Assembly (NCBI GenBank): GCA_942491105.1
Contig: CALNZX010000006.1
Location: forward strand, 277,687 to 341,686
Source: JBBEAM01 sp942491105
Lineage (GTDB): Bacteria; Pseudomonadota; Alphaproteobacteria; Kiloniellales; DSM-21159
DNA: 64,000 nucleotides
Reading direction: 5' to 3'
Made by a program: the position numbers and the translations under genes. The notes under the pieces were generated by a model that did no database searches, was not told the DNA's origin, and saw only the letters and a program-made list of their open reading frames with translations. Shown here one piece after another: positions 46,472 through 56,100 of this stretch (positions within the stretch are counted from its first letter, which is position 1; the number at the start of each line of letters is the position of its first letter).

Positions 46472-47379
46472 GCCTCTGGCCGTTCTCCGGGAAAGACACC
46501 AAGACCAACCCCAAGGCCCGGCCCAAGGGCAAGGGCCGCGCCACGGCACGTGCCAAGCAGCCGCCGCGCAAGCCGGCCGCGAGCGGCCGCCTGCTGCGCG
46601 CCTCCCTGCTGGCCTTGCTGCTGCTTGCCGCCACCGCCTTGAGCTTCGCCGGCCTGCGGCTGGGCCTGGCCGAGGATATCGGCGGACGAATCGGCGAGAG
46701 CGCCTACGCGGCCACCGCGGCGCTCGGACTCAAGGTCGAGGACGTGCTGGTCGAGGGCCGCGAGCGTACCGATGGCGCGGAGATCCTGGACATTCTCGCC
46801 GTCGAGCGCGGCACCGCGATCCTGCGCCTCGATAGCGCGGCCGCCCGCGAGAAGCTGGAAGCGCTTCCCTGGGTCAAGCAGGCGACGGTTCAGCGCCGCC
46901 TGCCGGGGATCGTCTACATCAGCCTGATCGAACGCCAGCCGATGGCGCTGTGGCAGCTCCGCGGCGACCTGCGGGTCATCGACCAGGATGGCGAAGTCAT
47001 TCCGGGAGCCGAGGCGAAACGCTTCGCCGATCTGCCCCTGGTGGTCGGCGAGGGCGCTCCCGAGCACACCGCGGCGCTGCTGGCCATGCTGGCGAGCGAT
47101 CCGGCGCTCAACGCCCTGGTCGATGCCGCGGTTCGGGTCAGCGACCGGCGCTGGAACCTGCGCCTGCGCGGCGGCATCGACGTGCGCCTGCCCGAGGAAG
47201 CGGCCGGCGCCGCCTGGGCGCAGCTGGCGCGGATCGAGCGCGAGCACGGGCTGCTGTCCCGCGACGTCGTGCTGATCGATTTGCGACTGCCCGACCGCCT
47301 GATCGTCCGCACGTCCGGCGACGGCGAGGAAGAAGAAAACACCATCGAAGCGCAGCCCACCTCCGGAGAGAGCACCTGA
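46468..47379 (+). CDS. ftsQ: FtsQ division protein
   Basis: The 303-residue product has a basic Lys/Arg-rich cytoplasmic tail (about 1-42), one membrane helix (about 44-65), a POTRA domain beginning near residue 88 (GLKVEDVLVEGRERT), and an FtsQ-type beta domain. It links FtsL/FtsB to the divisome. The end is acidic. It overlaps ddl, and ftsA starts 2 nt after its stop. Confidence 0.93.
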   Translation: MSLWPFSGKDTKTNPKARPKGKGRATARAKQPPRKPAASGRLLRASLLALLLLAATALSFAGLRLGLAEDIGGRIGESAYAATAALGLKVEDVLVEGRERTDGAEILDILAVERGTAILRLDSAAAREKLEALPWVKQATVQRRLPGIVYISLIERQPMALWQLRGDLRVIDQDGEVIPGAEAKRFADLPLVVGEGAPEHTAALLAMLASDPALNALVDAAVRVSDRRWNLRLRGGIDVRLPEEAAGAAWAQLARIEREHGLLSRDVVLIDLRLPDRLIVRTSGDGEEEENTIEAQPTSGEST

Positions 47380-47381
47380 CC

Positions 47382-48656
47382 ATGACCAAGAAGCCGGGCC
47401 GCAACCGCAATGGAATCTATGCCGCGCTCGATGTTGGCAGCAGCAAGGTCTGCTGCTTCATCGCCAAGCGCGAGGCCGGCGAGCGAGGGCTGCGCGTGAC
47501 CGGCATCGGCCAGCAGGTCAGCCGCGGCGTCAAGAACGGCGCCGTGATCGATATGGAAGCCGCCCAGCGCTCGATCTCCGCGGCGGTGCAGGCCGCCGAG
47601 CAGATGTCGGGCGAAACCATCGAACAGGTGGTGACCAACCTGTCGGGCGGCTACCCGGCCTCGCGCCATGTCGGCGTCGAGGTCTCGATCGCCGGTCACG
47701 AGGTCGGCGACCTGGACCTCCACCGCGCCCTGTCCCAGGGCCACGCCGTCGAGGGCATGCATGGCCAGCCCGAGAAGGGCCGGCAGCTGATCCACTCGAT
47801 TCCCACCGCCTACACCATCGACGGCAGCCGCGGCATCCGCGATCCGCGCGGCATGTATGGCGAGCGCCTCGGCGTCAACATGCACGTCGTCACCGCGGCC
47901 TCGGGCCCGGTTCGCAATCTGGCCACCTGCGTACAACGCAGCCATCTGGATCTCGGCGGCTTCGTGGTCACGCCCTTCGCCTCCGGCCTCGCCAGCCTGG
48001 TCGAGGATGAGCGCGAGCTCGGCGTCACGCTGATCGACATGGGCGGCGGCACGACCTCGATCGCGGTGTTCTTCGAGGGCAATGTGATCCACTGCGACGT
48101 CGTGCCGGTCGGCGGCCATCACGTCACCAACGACGTGGCGCGCGGCCTCTCCACGCCGCTGGCCACCGCCGAGCGCTTGAAGACCCTCTACGGCCACGCG
48201 GTCGCCAGCGTCGCGGACCGCAGCGAAGCCATCGAAGTGCCACAGGTCGGCGAGGAGGACAGCGGCGAAAGCCATCAGGTCCCGCGCTCCCTGCTGGTCG
48301 GCATCATTCAGCCCCGGCTCGAGGAAACCTTCGAGCTGGTGCGCTCGCGCCTGGAGGCCAGCGGCTTCGACAAGCTCGGCGGCCGCCGCGTGGTGCTCAC
48401 CGGCGGCGCCTGCCAGCTCCCAGGGATGCGCGAGCTGGCGGCACTCATTCTCGACAAGCAGGTGCGGATCGGTCGCCCGGTCCACCTGCGCGGCCTCGCC
48501 GAGGCCACCGGCGGACCGGCCTATGCCACCTGCGCCGGATTGCTCACCTACGCCTTACAGGCGGAGTCGGCTCTGCCCCTTCGGGGGCGGCCGCAGGAGA
48601 AAGGGGCTGACGGCCTAATCGGCCGTCTAAGCCATTGGATCCGTGAATATTTCTAA
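47382..48656 (+). CDS. ftsA: FtsA, actin-like membrane anchor of FtsZ
   Basis: The 424-residue product has actin-fold ATP-binding segments YAALDVGSSKVCCFIA, TLIDMGGGTTSIAVF, and VVLTGGACQLPGMRE, and a C-terminal amphipathic helix (GLIGRLSHWIREYF) that anchors it to the membrane. It tethers FtsZ filaments and signals to FtsN/FtsWI. The start at 47382 follows GGAGAG. Upstream in-frame starts inside ftsQ are shadows. Confidence 0.95.
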   Translation: MTKKPGRNRNGIYAALDVGSSKVCCFIAKREAGERGLRVTGIGQQVSRGVKNGAVIDMEAAQRSISAAVQAAEQMSGETIEQVVTNLSGGYPASRHVGVEVSIAGHEVGDLDLHRALSQGHAVEGMHGQPEKGRQLIHSIPTAYTIDGSRGIRDPRGMYGERLGVNMHVVTAASGPVRNLATCVQRSHLDLGGFVVTPFASGLASLVEDERELGVTLIDMGGGTTSIAVFFEGNVIHCDVVPVGGHHVTNDVARGLSTPLATAERLKTLYGHAVASVADRSEAIEVPQVGEEDSGESHQVPRSLLVGIIQPRLEETFELVRSRLEASGFDKLGGRRVVLTGGACQLPGMRELAALILDKQVRIGRPVHLRGLAEATGGPAYATCAGLLTYALQAESALPLRGRPQEKGADGLIGRLSHWIREYF

Positions 48657-48752
48657 CAACTACACACCCCTGAAAGGGAGCGTGCCGCGGGCTCAGGGCG
48701 CGTTCTTCGCCGGTTTGACCGGCAGCAATGAGCTCTTTCCGCATCAACCCCT

Positions 48753-48771
48753 GGCCGGACTCTCCCCGGCC
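48753..48771 (+). other. GC-rich hairpin in the ftsA-ftsZ intergenic leader
   Basis: GGCCGG (48753-48758) pairs with CCGGCC (48766-48771), about 20 nt upstream of the ftsZ ribosome site. It lies in the 144-nt gap that probably holds a separate ftsZ promoter, though no clear -35/-10 pair is seen. It is probably a leader structure. Confidence 0.3.
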
Positions 48772-48800
48772 GGTCAGCACTAGGGCCAGTGGAGGCAAAA

Positions 48801-50332
48801 ATGGGTTTAAATCTTAGCGTTCCGAAAACCGAAGACCACCTCAAGCCGCGGATCACCGTGATCGGTGTCGGCGGAGCCGGCGGTAATGCCGTCAACAACA
48901 TGATCCAGTCCAATCTCGGCGGGGTCGAGTTCCTGGTCGCCAACACCGACGCCCAGGCGATCAACGGCTCGGTCTGCGAACAGCGGATCCAGCTCGGCCG
49001 CAACATCACCGGCGGTCTGGGCGCCGGTGCGAGGCCGGAGATCGGCCGCGCCGCCGCCGAGGAAGCGATGGACGAGGTCCTGGCGCATCTCGAAGGCGCG
49101 CACATGGCCTTCATCGCCGCCGGCATGGGCGGCGGCACCGGTACCGGCGCCGCTCCGGTGATCGCCCGGGCCGCCCGCGAGGCCGGCATCCTGACCGTCG
49201 GCGTGGTGACCAAGCCTTTCCAGTTCGAGGGCATCCACCGCATGCGCCTGGCCGAGGAAGGCATCAACGAGCTCACCGAGCACGTCGATACCCTGATCAT
49301 CATCCCGAACCAGAATCTGTTCCGGGTCGCCAATGAGAAGACGACCTTCGCGGACGCCTTCAAGATGGCCGACGACGTGCTCTATTCGGGCGTGCGCGGC
49401 GTCACCGATCTGATGGTCATGCCGGGCCTGATCAACCTCGACTTCGCCGACATCCGCTCGGTGATGACCGAGATGGGCAAGGCGATGATGGGCACCGGCG
49501 AGGGCGAAGGCGACAACCGCGCCATCGCTTCGGCCGAGGCCGCGATTTCCAACCCGCTCCTCGACGACGTGTCGATGCGCGGCGCGCGCGGCGTGCTGAT
49601 CAACATCACCGGCGGCGCCGACATGACGCTGTTCGAAGTCGACGAAGCCGCCAACCGGATTCGCGACGAGGTCGACCCCGATGCCAACGTCATCTTGGCT
49701 CGACCGTCGAGAGAGGGGGCCGCGGGTCGGGGGGCCGGGTCGATGTGGGGCGGGGGGGCGGACCGAGGGGGGGGGGGGGGGGGCGGGGGGGGGGGGGGGC
49801 GGGGGGGGGGGGCGGGGGGGCGGGGGGGGAGGGGCGGGCCGGGGGTGGGGGGAGGGCGAGGCGCGGGGGGGGGGCGGGTGGGGGGATGCAGCAGCCGGAG
49901 AAGGCGCCGGAGCCGCAGCGCGAGCCGAAGCGGGAAGCCTTCCGCGAACCGCGTTTCGAAACCAAGCGCGACTCCGCTCCGGCACCCGCGATGCCGGCGG
50001 CAACGCAACCGGCCCCTGCTCAGCAGACCGCGTCTCAGCCTGCTGCGCCGGTGGCGCGCAGCGCCGAGTCCGCGGCTCGGGCCACGGCGCCTCAGTCGGC
50101 TACCGCCGGATTGGGCGTGATGCAGACCGCAAGCGCTGGCGGCACTGCCACGGCAACGGCCGCCATGCCGGCGCCGCAAGCCGCTCCGCAGGCTCAGTCC
50201 AAGGCGAAACCGGCCGAGCCGGCGCGCCAGCAGAACCTGCACGGCTTCGAGGAAAATCGCTCGGCACGGCGCATGCAGGCGGAAGAGGATGAGCTGGATA
50301 TCCCTGCCTTCCTCCGCAGACAGGCCAACTAA
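48801..50332 (+). CDS. ftsZ: FtsZ, interrupted by a corrupted G-rich stretch
   Basis: The ATG at 48801 follows GGAGG. Residues 1-298 are normal FtsZ, with GVGGAGGNAVNNM, the GTP-binding GGGTGTG at 110-116, and the T7 region (LINLDFADIRSVM). After Ile298 the expected FGSTFD becomes degraded: single bases are lost, others become G, and from about 49,740 the sequence is nearly all G. From 49,886 coding resumes in another frame with a Pro/Ala/Gln-rich linker and the conserved C-terminal peptide DELDIPAFLRRQAN. Total length between start and stop is not a multiple of three. FtsZ forms the cytokinetic ring; here the gene itself is almost certainly intact and only the sequence is damaged. Confidence 0.92.
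49695..49885. other. Poly-G sequence artefact inside ftsZ
   Basis: The region starts as recognisable but error-laden ftsZ codons, then becomes long runs of G broken by occasional C, A or T, and ends abruptly at a clean coding segment. Progressive change to G is what two-colour sequencers report when signal fades. It is not a plausible glycine repeat: FtsZ has no such insert and the flanking frames do not match. Confidence 0.85.
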
Positions 50333-50361
50333 GGCTTTTACTTACCTCCCGTGAGCCTCCT

Positions 50362-50398
50362 GGGCCGGCTTTCTAGATCAGAAAGCCGGCCCTTTTTT
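50362..50398 (+). terminator. Intrinsic terminator of the dcw cluster
   Basis: GGGCCGGCTTTCT (50362-50374) pairs perfectly with AGAAAGCCGGCCC (50380-50392), a 13-bp stem with a 5-nt loop, followed by six T residues. It starts 29 nt after the ftsZ stop and closes the transcript that begins at mraZ. Confidence 0.92.
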
Positions 50399-50402
50399 CT
50401 TT

Positions 50403-50630
50403 TCTTCCAGCCTAAGACGTCCCTAGGCCAAAGCTTGTGGCCGGGGACCGCGAAGCGTGTCGGCGGCGGCCGAAACGGCGTCGCCGCGTCCAAGGCCAAG
50501 TCCTTGGGAATGTCGCTTCGTCGTGCTTGAGACACCCGTTTCTTACACCTATAGTCAGGCGATTCCGTGGAGCCGAGCGGATCGCGTGGATGGCGCGATC
50601 CGGTGACCGGCTTCAACGATCCTGCGATAG
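50403..50630. other. Gene-free region containing the first join
   Basis: The first part (to about 50,570) belongs with the terminator and promoter of the alphaproteobacterial source. Somewhere between about 50,560 and 50,640 the sequence changes to the middle of a PBP2 gene from another organism. The exact point cannot be fixed by eye. Confidence 0.6.
50527..50555 (+). promoter_or_regulatory. Strong sigma70 promoter with no gene behind it
   Basis: TTGAGA (50527-50532) and TATAGT (50550-50555) are separated by 17 bp, with a start expected near 50,562. In alphaproteobacteria lpxC normally follows ftsZ, so this is probably the lpxC promoter, cut off from its gene by the join that follows. Confidence 0.6.
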
Positions 50631-51881
50631 GGCTGGGTCGTGAGATCTCGGAGATCAATGAGGTCCCACCGCTACCGGGCGGGCGGGCGCTCCTCAATAT
50701 CGATCTCGATCTCCAGCGGGTCGCCGACGCCGCGTTCGATTCCGCAGCCGCGGGCGACGCCGGACATGATGGGAGCGTTGGTCGCGCTCGATCCGCGCAA
50801 CGGCGAAGTGCTCGCGCTGGTCGCAAGGCCTTCTTACGATCCGAACGACTTTGCGGGCGGCATCGACTCGGCAACGTGGCGAACGCTGACGTCGGACGAG
50901 TGGCAGCCATTGCAGAATCGCGCGATTGCCGGCCAGTACGCCCCGGGTTCGACGTTCAAAGCCATCATGGCTGTTGCAGGGCTTGCGGAAAACGAGACGA
51001 CGGTCGACGACACTGTGTTCTGCCCAGGCTACTTCCGGCTCGGCCGCCGTACCTATGGTTGCTGGAAGCGCAGCGGCCACGGCTCGGTCAATCTCACGGA
51101 TGCGCTAGTTCACTCGTGCGACGTCTACTTCTACCAGCTCGGTGTCAAGCTGGGGATCGAGCGGATCGCGCGGTATGCGAGAGCTTTCGGACTCGGTTCC
51201 GTGACCGGCCTCGATCTCGCTGGAGAGAAACCTGGCCTGGTGCCGACGCCCGAGTGGAAGGAACGCGTCAAGGACGAGCCGTGGCAGGCAGGAGAAACGG
51301 TGTCGGTCGCGATCGGGCAGGGCGCGAACCTCGTGACATCGTGCAGCTCGCCAACGCGTTCGCGGCGCTCGGCAACGGCGGGAAGCTGATCGAGCCACGG
51401 ATCCTGTTCGACGGCTCGAGACGTGGGACGGCATGCCCGTCGATCAGAGGGCGACCCGCCAAAGGTTCGCAACGTCGGTGTCGCTCCCGACGTACTCAAG
51501 ATGGTGACGCGGTCTCTGGTGGCCGTTGTCAGCGAGCCGCGGCGGTACCGGTGGCCGGGCCCGCGTGCCGGGGATCGAGGTCGCCGGCAAGACCGGCACG
51601 ACGCAGGTCGTCAGTCTCGAACCTGATCAAGGATCTCGAGGACGAAGGACGTTCCGATGCAGTACCGCGACCATGCGCTCTTCGCGGCCTTCGCGCCGGC
51701 GAGCAATCCGGAGATCAGCATTGCGGTCGTCGTCGAGCACGCGGGCTCGGGCGGCGGCACGGTCGCGGCGCCGATCGCCCAGAATGTGCTCGCGCGCTAC
51801 TTCGAGAAGCGGGCCGAGCGGCTCGAAGCGGAGGCGACGCGCGGATGCGGGAGTGGAGACCGAAAACGCGCTGGAGAGTGA
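50620..51881 (+). pseudogene. mrdA: MrdA/PBP2 transpeptidase, 5' truncated and frameshifted by errors
   Basis: The first recognisable residues are GREISEINEVPPLPGGRALL, the region before the transpeptidase domain, so the N-terminal half is absent. Motifs appear in order over several frames: GSTFK (near 50,947-50,958), the SxN counterpart HSCDVYFYQLG (near 51,115), and KTGTTQ (near 51,585). At least five frame changes occur (near 50,763, 51,340, 51,415, 51,500 and 51,620). PBP2 elongates lateral peptidoglycan with RodA, encoded next. The truncation is at the join; the frameshifts look like sequence errors. Confidence 0.8.
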
Positions 51882-51908
51882 CACCGCGAACGCTCCTCGA
51901 GGCTGCCG

Positions 51909-53015
51909 ATGCTCGCGATTGATCGGCGCTCGATCCAGAACTTCGACTGGGTGCTGCTTTCGGAATCGTCGTCGTCCTGATCGGGCTCGGCCTGCTCAAC
52001 CTCCTCTCCGCGTCGCACGCCGACGTCGAGACGGGCTTCTCGATCTACTTCCGCCGCCAGCTCATCGCGCTCGGTGTGGTGACGGCGGCCATCGTCGCGC
52101 TCTGCGCGATCGACTATCGGCGGCTCGCGCGCTGGCGATGCCGCTCTACGTCGCGAGCCTGCTCTTCGCGCTGATGCCCGTGCTGATCTCGCCGATGACC
52201 CGGGGCGCGCAGGCGTGGTTGTTCGAGGGCCGCGGGCAGCCCTCCGAGATCGCGAAGATCGGGTTGATCCTGGCGCTCTCGCGGTACTTCCAGCGGAACC
52301 CGCCGAACGAGATCACGTCACTCACGCAACTCGGTCGTCCGCTGGCGATCATCGGCTTGCCCGTCGGAGTGATCGCGTTGCAGCGGGACACCGGTGTCGC
52401 ACTGCTGACGTTGCTGATCGGCATCACCTTCCTGCCGTTCGTGAGGATTCCGTGGAAGGCGTGGGCGAGCATTGCCGTCGCAGGGATCGCGGCGCTCGTC
52501 TCCTTCTGGTTGTTCGGCCTGCGCGACTACCAGCGCACACGGATCCTGGATTTCCTCGACCCTGCGCGCGATCCGCTCGCGTCGGGCTACCAGGCGATCC
52601 AGTCGCGCATCGCGATCGGCTCGGGCGGGCTGTTCGGCATCGGCTGGATGGAGGGCACGCAGACCCAGCTTCGCTTCCTGCCGACGCAACACACGGACTT
52701 CGCATTCTCGGTCCTGGCGGAGGAATGGGGCTTCCTCGGGAGCGCGCTGACGCTCTCGGCCTACTTGCTGATGCTGCTCTGGGGCCTGTGGGTCGCGCGC
52801 AACGCGAAGGATGCGTTCGGCTCGATGCTTGCCGTCGGGGTCGTCGGCACGCTCTTCTGGCCGGCGACGATCAACGTGGCGATGGTGCTCGGCCTAGCGC
52901 CTGTCATCGGCGTGCCGCTGCCGTTCTTCTCGTACGGCGGCTCGTCGCTGATCTCCGCCGGGATTGCCGTCGGCTTGCTCCTCTCGATGTCTCGATGCGT
53001 CGATACACGTTCAGA
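51909..53015 (+). CDS. rodA: RodA, SEDS glycan polymerase, frameshifted by errors
   Basis: The ATG at 51909 gives MLAIDRRSIQNFDWVLL. After a frame change near 51,958 the protein continues LIGLGLLNLLSASH, then after another near 52,133 it runs cleanly for about 285 residues: QPSEIAKIGLILALSRYF, RDTGVALL, FLPTQHTDFAFSVLAEEWG, and PFFSYGGSSLISAG. These are SEDS motifs. The stop is hidden by a shift near 52,990-53,010. It is the glycan polymerase partner of PBP2. The HAD gene follows directly. Confidence 0.85.
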
Positions 53016-53687
53016 ATGTCTCGCGTCGCTGCGTTCTTCGACATGGACAAGACGCTGATCGCCGAGAACTCGGCGGTGCTCTACGTGCGCCATCGCCATG
53101 CGCTGGGCGAGATCGGTGCCTGGGATCTCGCGAAGGGTCTCGGGGCCTACGTCCGGTACAAGCTCGGCGTGCTCGATGACGCAGGCGTGGGCGCGTGACG
53201 ATGGTCGCGCACTTCGCAGGCCTCGAAGACGATTCCGAGTTGTGCGCCGACGGTCGCGTGTTCTTCGAGAGCGTTGCGCCCGTGGATCTTCCCGGAAGCG
53301 GAGCGGATCGTCGCCGACCATCTCGCGAAAGGGCACATCGTCGCGATCGTCTCGGGCGCCACGCGCTACATCGTCGAGCCGATGGCCGATCACCTCGGCA
53401 TCGCCCACACGCTCTGCACACGCCTCGAAGCCGTCGACGGAGTGCTCACGGGCAAGGTCGAGGAGCCCGTGTGTCTCGACGAGGGGAAGATCCACTGGGT
53501 GAAGGAGCTGATGCGGACCGAGGAGATCGATCTCGCGCGCAGCTTCTTCTACACCGACTCCGTGACCGATCTGCCGCTGCTCGACCTCGTGGGCCATCCG
53601 GTCGTCACGAACCCGGACCCGATGCTCTACGCACCGAGGCCGTTCGTCGCTTGGCCTGTACGGTTCTTCGCGCCGCCGTCGCGCTAG
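53016..53687 (+). CDS. HAD-IB family phosphatase (SerB-like), frameshifted by errors
   Basis: The ATG at 53016 gives MSRVAAFFDMDKTLIAENS; DMDKT is the HAD catalytic motif (nucleophile and acid/base Asp). After shifts near 53,195 and 53,282 the sequence continues IVAIVSGATRYIVEPMADHLG (motif II Ser) and ARSFFYTDSVTDLPLL (motif IV), matching HAD-IB hydrolases of about 220-230 residues. Substrates in this class include phosphoserine and lysophospholipid phosphates; the substrate here is unknown. Confidence 0.8.
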
Positions 53688-53716
53688 CGGTTCGGATTAC
53701 AAGATCCGCGCGCGCA

Positions 53717-55493
53717 TCAGAACCCGATGTCGCGCCCGTGTCGGTGGGGAGCTGTCATCCGGACAGCTCCGCGAAGGTTGGCCGGGTTGCTCTCTAGCCA
53801 TGAGCCTCCCTTCAAGACGGACGCGGAGCCATCTCTCGTTGACGTCCATTCCCATACGTTGCCGGCGAGATCGTGATGACCGAACGGCCCGGGAACACCG
53901 GTACGCCCGCCCACCTCGGGTGCCGTCCTCGAACCGTTGTTCCACACCGCGGCATCGCTGCGCCACGCGTCTCCCCACGCGTATACCCGGCGCTCGCTGC
54001 CGCGGGCGGCGAACTCCCACTCCCGGCTTCAGTCGGGAGACGCTTTCGATGCTGCGCAGTAGGCGGCGGCATCACTTTGGCTGACATGACGAACTGGTTC
54101 GCTCGGGTTCGCGGCGCTCCGAAAGGTCAAACCGCGCACCGGTAGGAGCCCGACGGTGCTGAACCCAGCGCGCTCGGCAGTGGTCACCGTTCCTTGCGCT
54201 TCCGCCACCGCGGCGAACTCCGCGACCGTGACCTCCATCGGGTCGAGCAGGAACGGACCGACCGTGACCTCACGGAGTTCCTCGTCGTCGTAGGGCCTGG
54301 CACCGCAGTCGGCCCCACTCGCGCGGCATTGCGCGTACGCGGCGGTGAGTTCGTCGGCCGTCGATCCCATCTGGAATGTTCCGGAGAGCGGGCGGAGTTC
54401 CGACGGCACGGCTGCTTCCACCCGAGCCGTGTTCGGCTCAGTCGGTGCATCTCGCTCTCCGATGAACCAGACCAGCACGGCGATCGACAGCGCGAGGCCC
54501 AGAGCCGCGGCGACTCGAAGGGGCCAGCGCGATGGGCGCAGCATGGCTGCGACGTCGTCTGGCGTGATGGCTTGAGTCGCGCCGGCGCCAGGCTCGACCG
54601 GGCGGCTTTCTTCACAGAACTCGTTTGCAAGGTCGCCACAGCGTGCGAAGCGCTCGGCAGGATCGACGCGAATCGCCCGCACTGACAGCGGCAGCGGCGC
54701 GCGCCGGGAGTTCCGCTCGGTTCCCGATCGGTTCGGGCTGCCCGCGAAGCTTCGAGGCCATGATGTCTCGCGCTGTTTCCCCACTGTGCGGCGGCTCACC
54801 GCCCAGGGCTTCATAGAGCACGACGCCGAGGCTGTATTGATCGTACTGCGGGCCAAGGGCGCGGTCGGCGGCTTCTGGGGGCATGTATCTCGGAACGCCA
54901 ATTGCGGATCCCACGGCTGTCAGCTGGCTCTGCGATGACAGCGCCGCCGCAATTCCGAAGTCCGACAAGTAGGCGTTGCCGCTCGCGTCGAACAGGATGT
55001 TCGCCGGGCTGACATCGCGGTGGATGATTCCCTTGTCGTGTACGTAGTCGAGCGCAGCGGCGAGCTGCGGAAGCCAGGTGCAAATGGCCGTGTACGAGAC
55101 CGGGCCGTGCTCGATCGTCGCGAAGAAGTCGCCGCCCGCCACGTATTGAACGACGCAATAGGGCACGTCGTGGTGCTCACCCAGATCGTAGATTTCGATG
55201 ATGTGAGGGTGCTGGCCGAGCAGCGCCAGATCGGAGACTTCGCGCGCAAAGCGCGTCCGGAAGCCTGGCATCTCGATCAGGGAAGGCAGTGGCATCTTGA
55301 CCACCACCTGTCGACGCATCTTCTGATCCACGGCGCGCCAAGCGGTCGCCATCCCGCCTTTGCCAAGTGGCGCCACGAGTTCGTAGCGATCACCGAGCAG
55401 TTCGCCGGGTTGCAATGAACTCTCCAACAAGCGCCGCCTATCGAGTGCGGCCGAGGGGGTGTTCTGGCCCGCGGCCCCCTGCGCCGTGGTCAC
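53717..55493 (-). CDS. Ser/Thr protein kinase fused to a SUMF1-like domain, frameshifted by errors
   Basis: From a GTG at 55493 the kinase domain shows LGKGGMATAW (P-loop), VVVKMPLP (Lys), IIHRDVSPANILF (catalytic loop), and SDFGIAAALS. After a shift near 54,690 the frame gives a helical segment, a membrane helix (near 54,480: LALSIAVLVWFIG), and a SUMF1/formylglycine-type domain starting GTFQMGS with DPMEVTVAEFAA, later GNVWEWTS and LKGGSWLESNPANLRG. The two cysteines typical of formylglycine-generating enzyme in that last region are absent, so this is probably a ligand-binding or other non-FGE version. Two more shifts lie near 54,030 and 53,945. Confidence 0.78.
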
Positions 55494-55518
55494 GAGCGAC
55501 TTCGTGACCTGCCCACTC

Positions 55519-55606
55519 CAGCTTCGCGATCTACCGAGCCCAGCTTCGCGATCTACCGCGCCCAGCTTCGCGATCTACCGCGCCCAGCTTCGCGATCTAC
55601 CGCGCC
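55519..55606. repeat. Four tandem copies of a 22-bp repeat
   Basis: Copies start at 55519, 55541, 55563 and 55585; each is 22 bp and reads CAGCTTCGCGATCTACCG followed by (A or C)GCC. The first differs at one base. There are no spacers, so it is not CRISPR. It lies between trxA (downstream end) and the kinase gene start on the minus strand. Confidence 0.9.
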
Positions 55607-55615
55607 CAAGAGCGG

Positions 55616-55939
55616 CTACAGCAGCTTCGAGATCATCTCTTCGAACGCGGCCTTCGGGCGGGCGCCCTGGAGCTGCTGGACGACCTGGCCATTCTGGAAT
55701 GCGAGGACGGTCGGGATTGCGCGAACGCCGTACTTGCCGGGAGTCTGCGGGCTTTCGTCGATGTTCATCTTGACCACCTTGATCTGGCCGGCGTACTGCT
55801 CAGCAAGCTGGTTGATGATCGGAGAGATCTGGCGACACGGCGCGCACCACTCGGCCCAGAAGTCCAAGACGACGGGCTTATCGGAATTGAGTACCTCGGC
55901 TTCGAAGGTTGCGTCGGTAACTTCTGCGGTGCCTGCCAT
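55616..55939 (-). CDS. trxA: Thioredoxin
   Basis: The ATG at 55939 follows AAAGGAGAG and gives a 107-residue protein with VLDFWAEWCAPCRQISP; the active site is WCAPC, a natural variant of WCGPC. Downstream are NIDESPQTPGKYGVRAIPTV with the cis-Pro and a short final helix. It reduces disulfides of cytoplasmic proteins using thioredoxin reductase. One of the few unbroken genes in this segment. A longer reading from 56050 lacks a ribosome site. Confidence 0.93.
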   Translation of the reverse strand: MAGTAEVTDATFEAEVLNSDKPVVLDFWAEWCAPCRQISPIINQLAEQYAGQIKVVKMNIDESPQTPGKYGVRAIPTVLAFQNGQVVQQLQGARPKAAFEEMISKLL

Positions 55940-56100
55940 CGATTCTCTCCTTTCCTCGTTTTGCCCGAGTGGGTGCACATGGTTAGCGCGCTGCGCGTCC
56001 GTCCGCCCGGCGTAGAACGTTCGATGCCGAAGGGTCGCGCGTTGTCTCACATGGTCGCGACATGGTCGCGAATCGCCCCGGGGGCTCTACACTCGGCCGG

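Noticed and set aside
49740..49885. A glycine-rich insert in FtsZ
   Set aside because: All frames become poly-Gly, the flanking frames do not agree, and the preceding codons degrade gradually, which indicates sequencing failure.
55519..55606. CRISPR array
   Set aside because: The 22-bp units are directly adjacent with no spacers and there are no cas genes.
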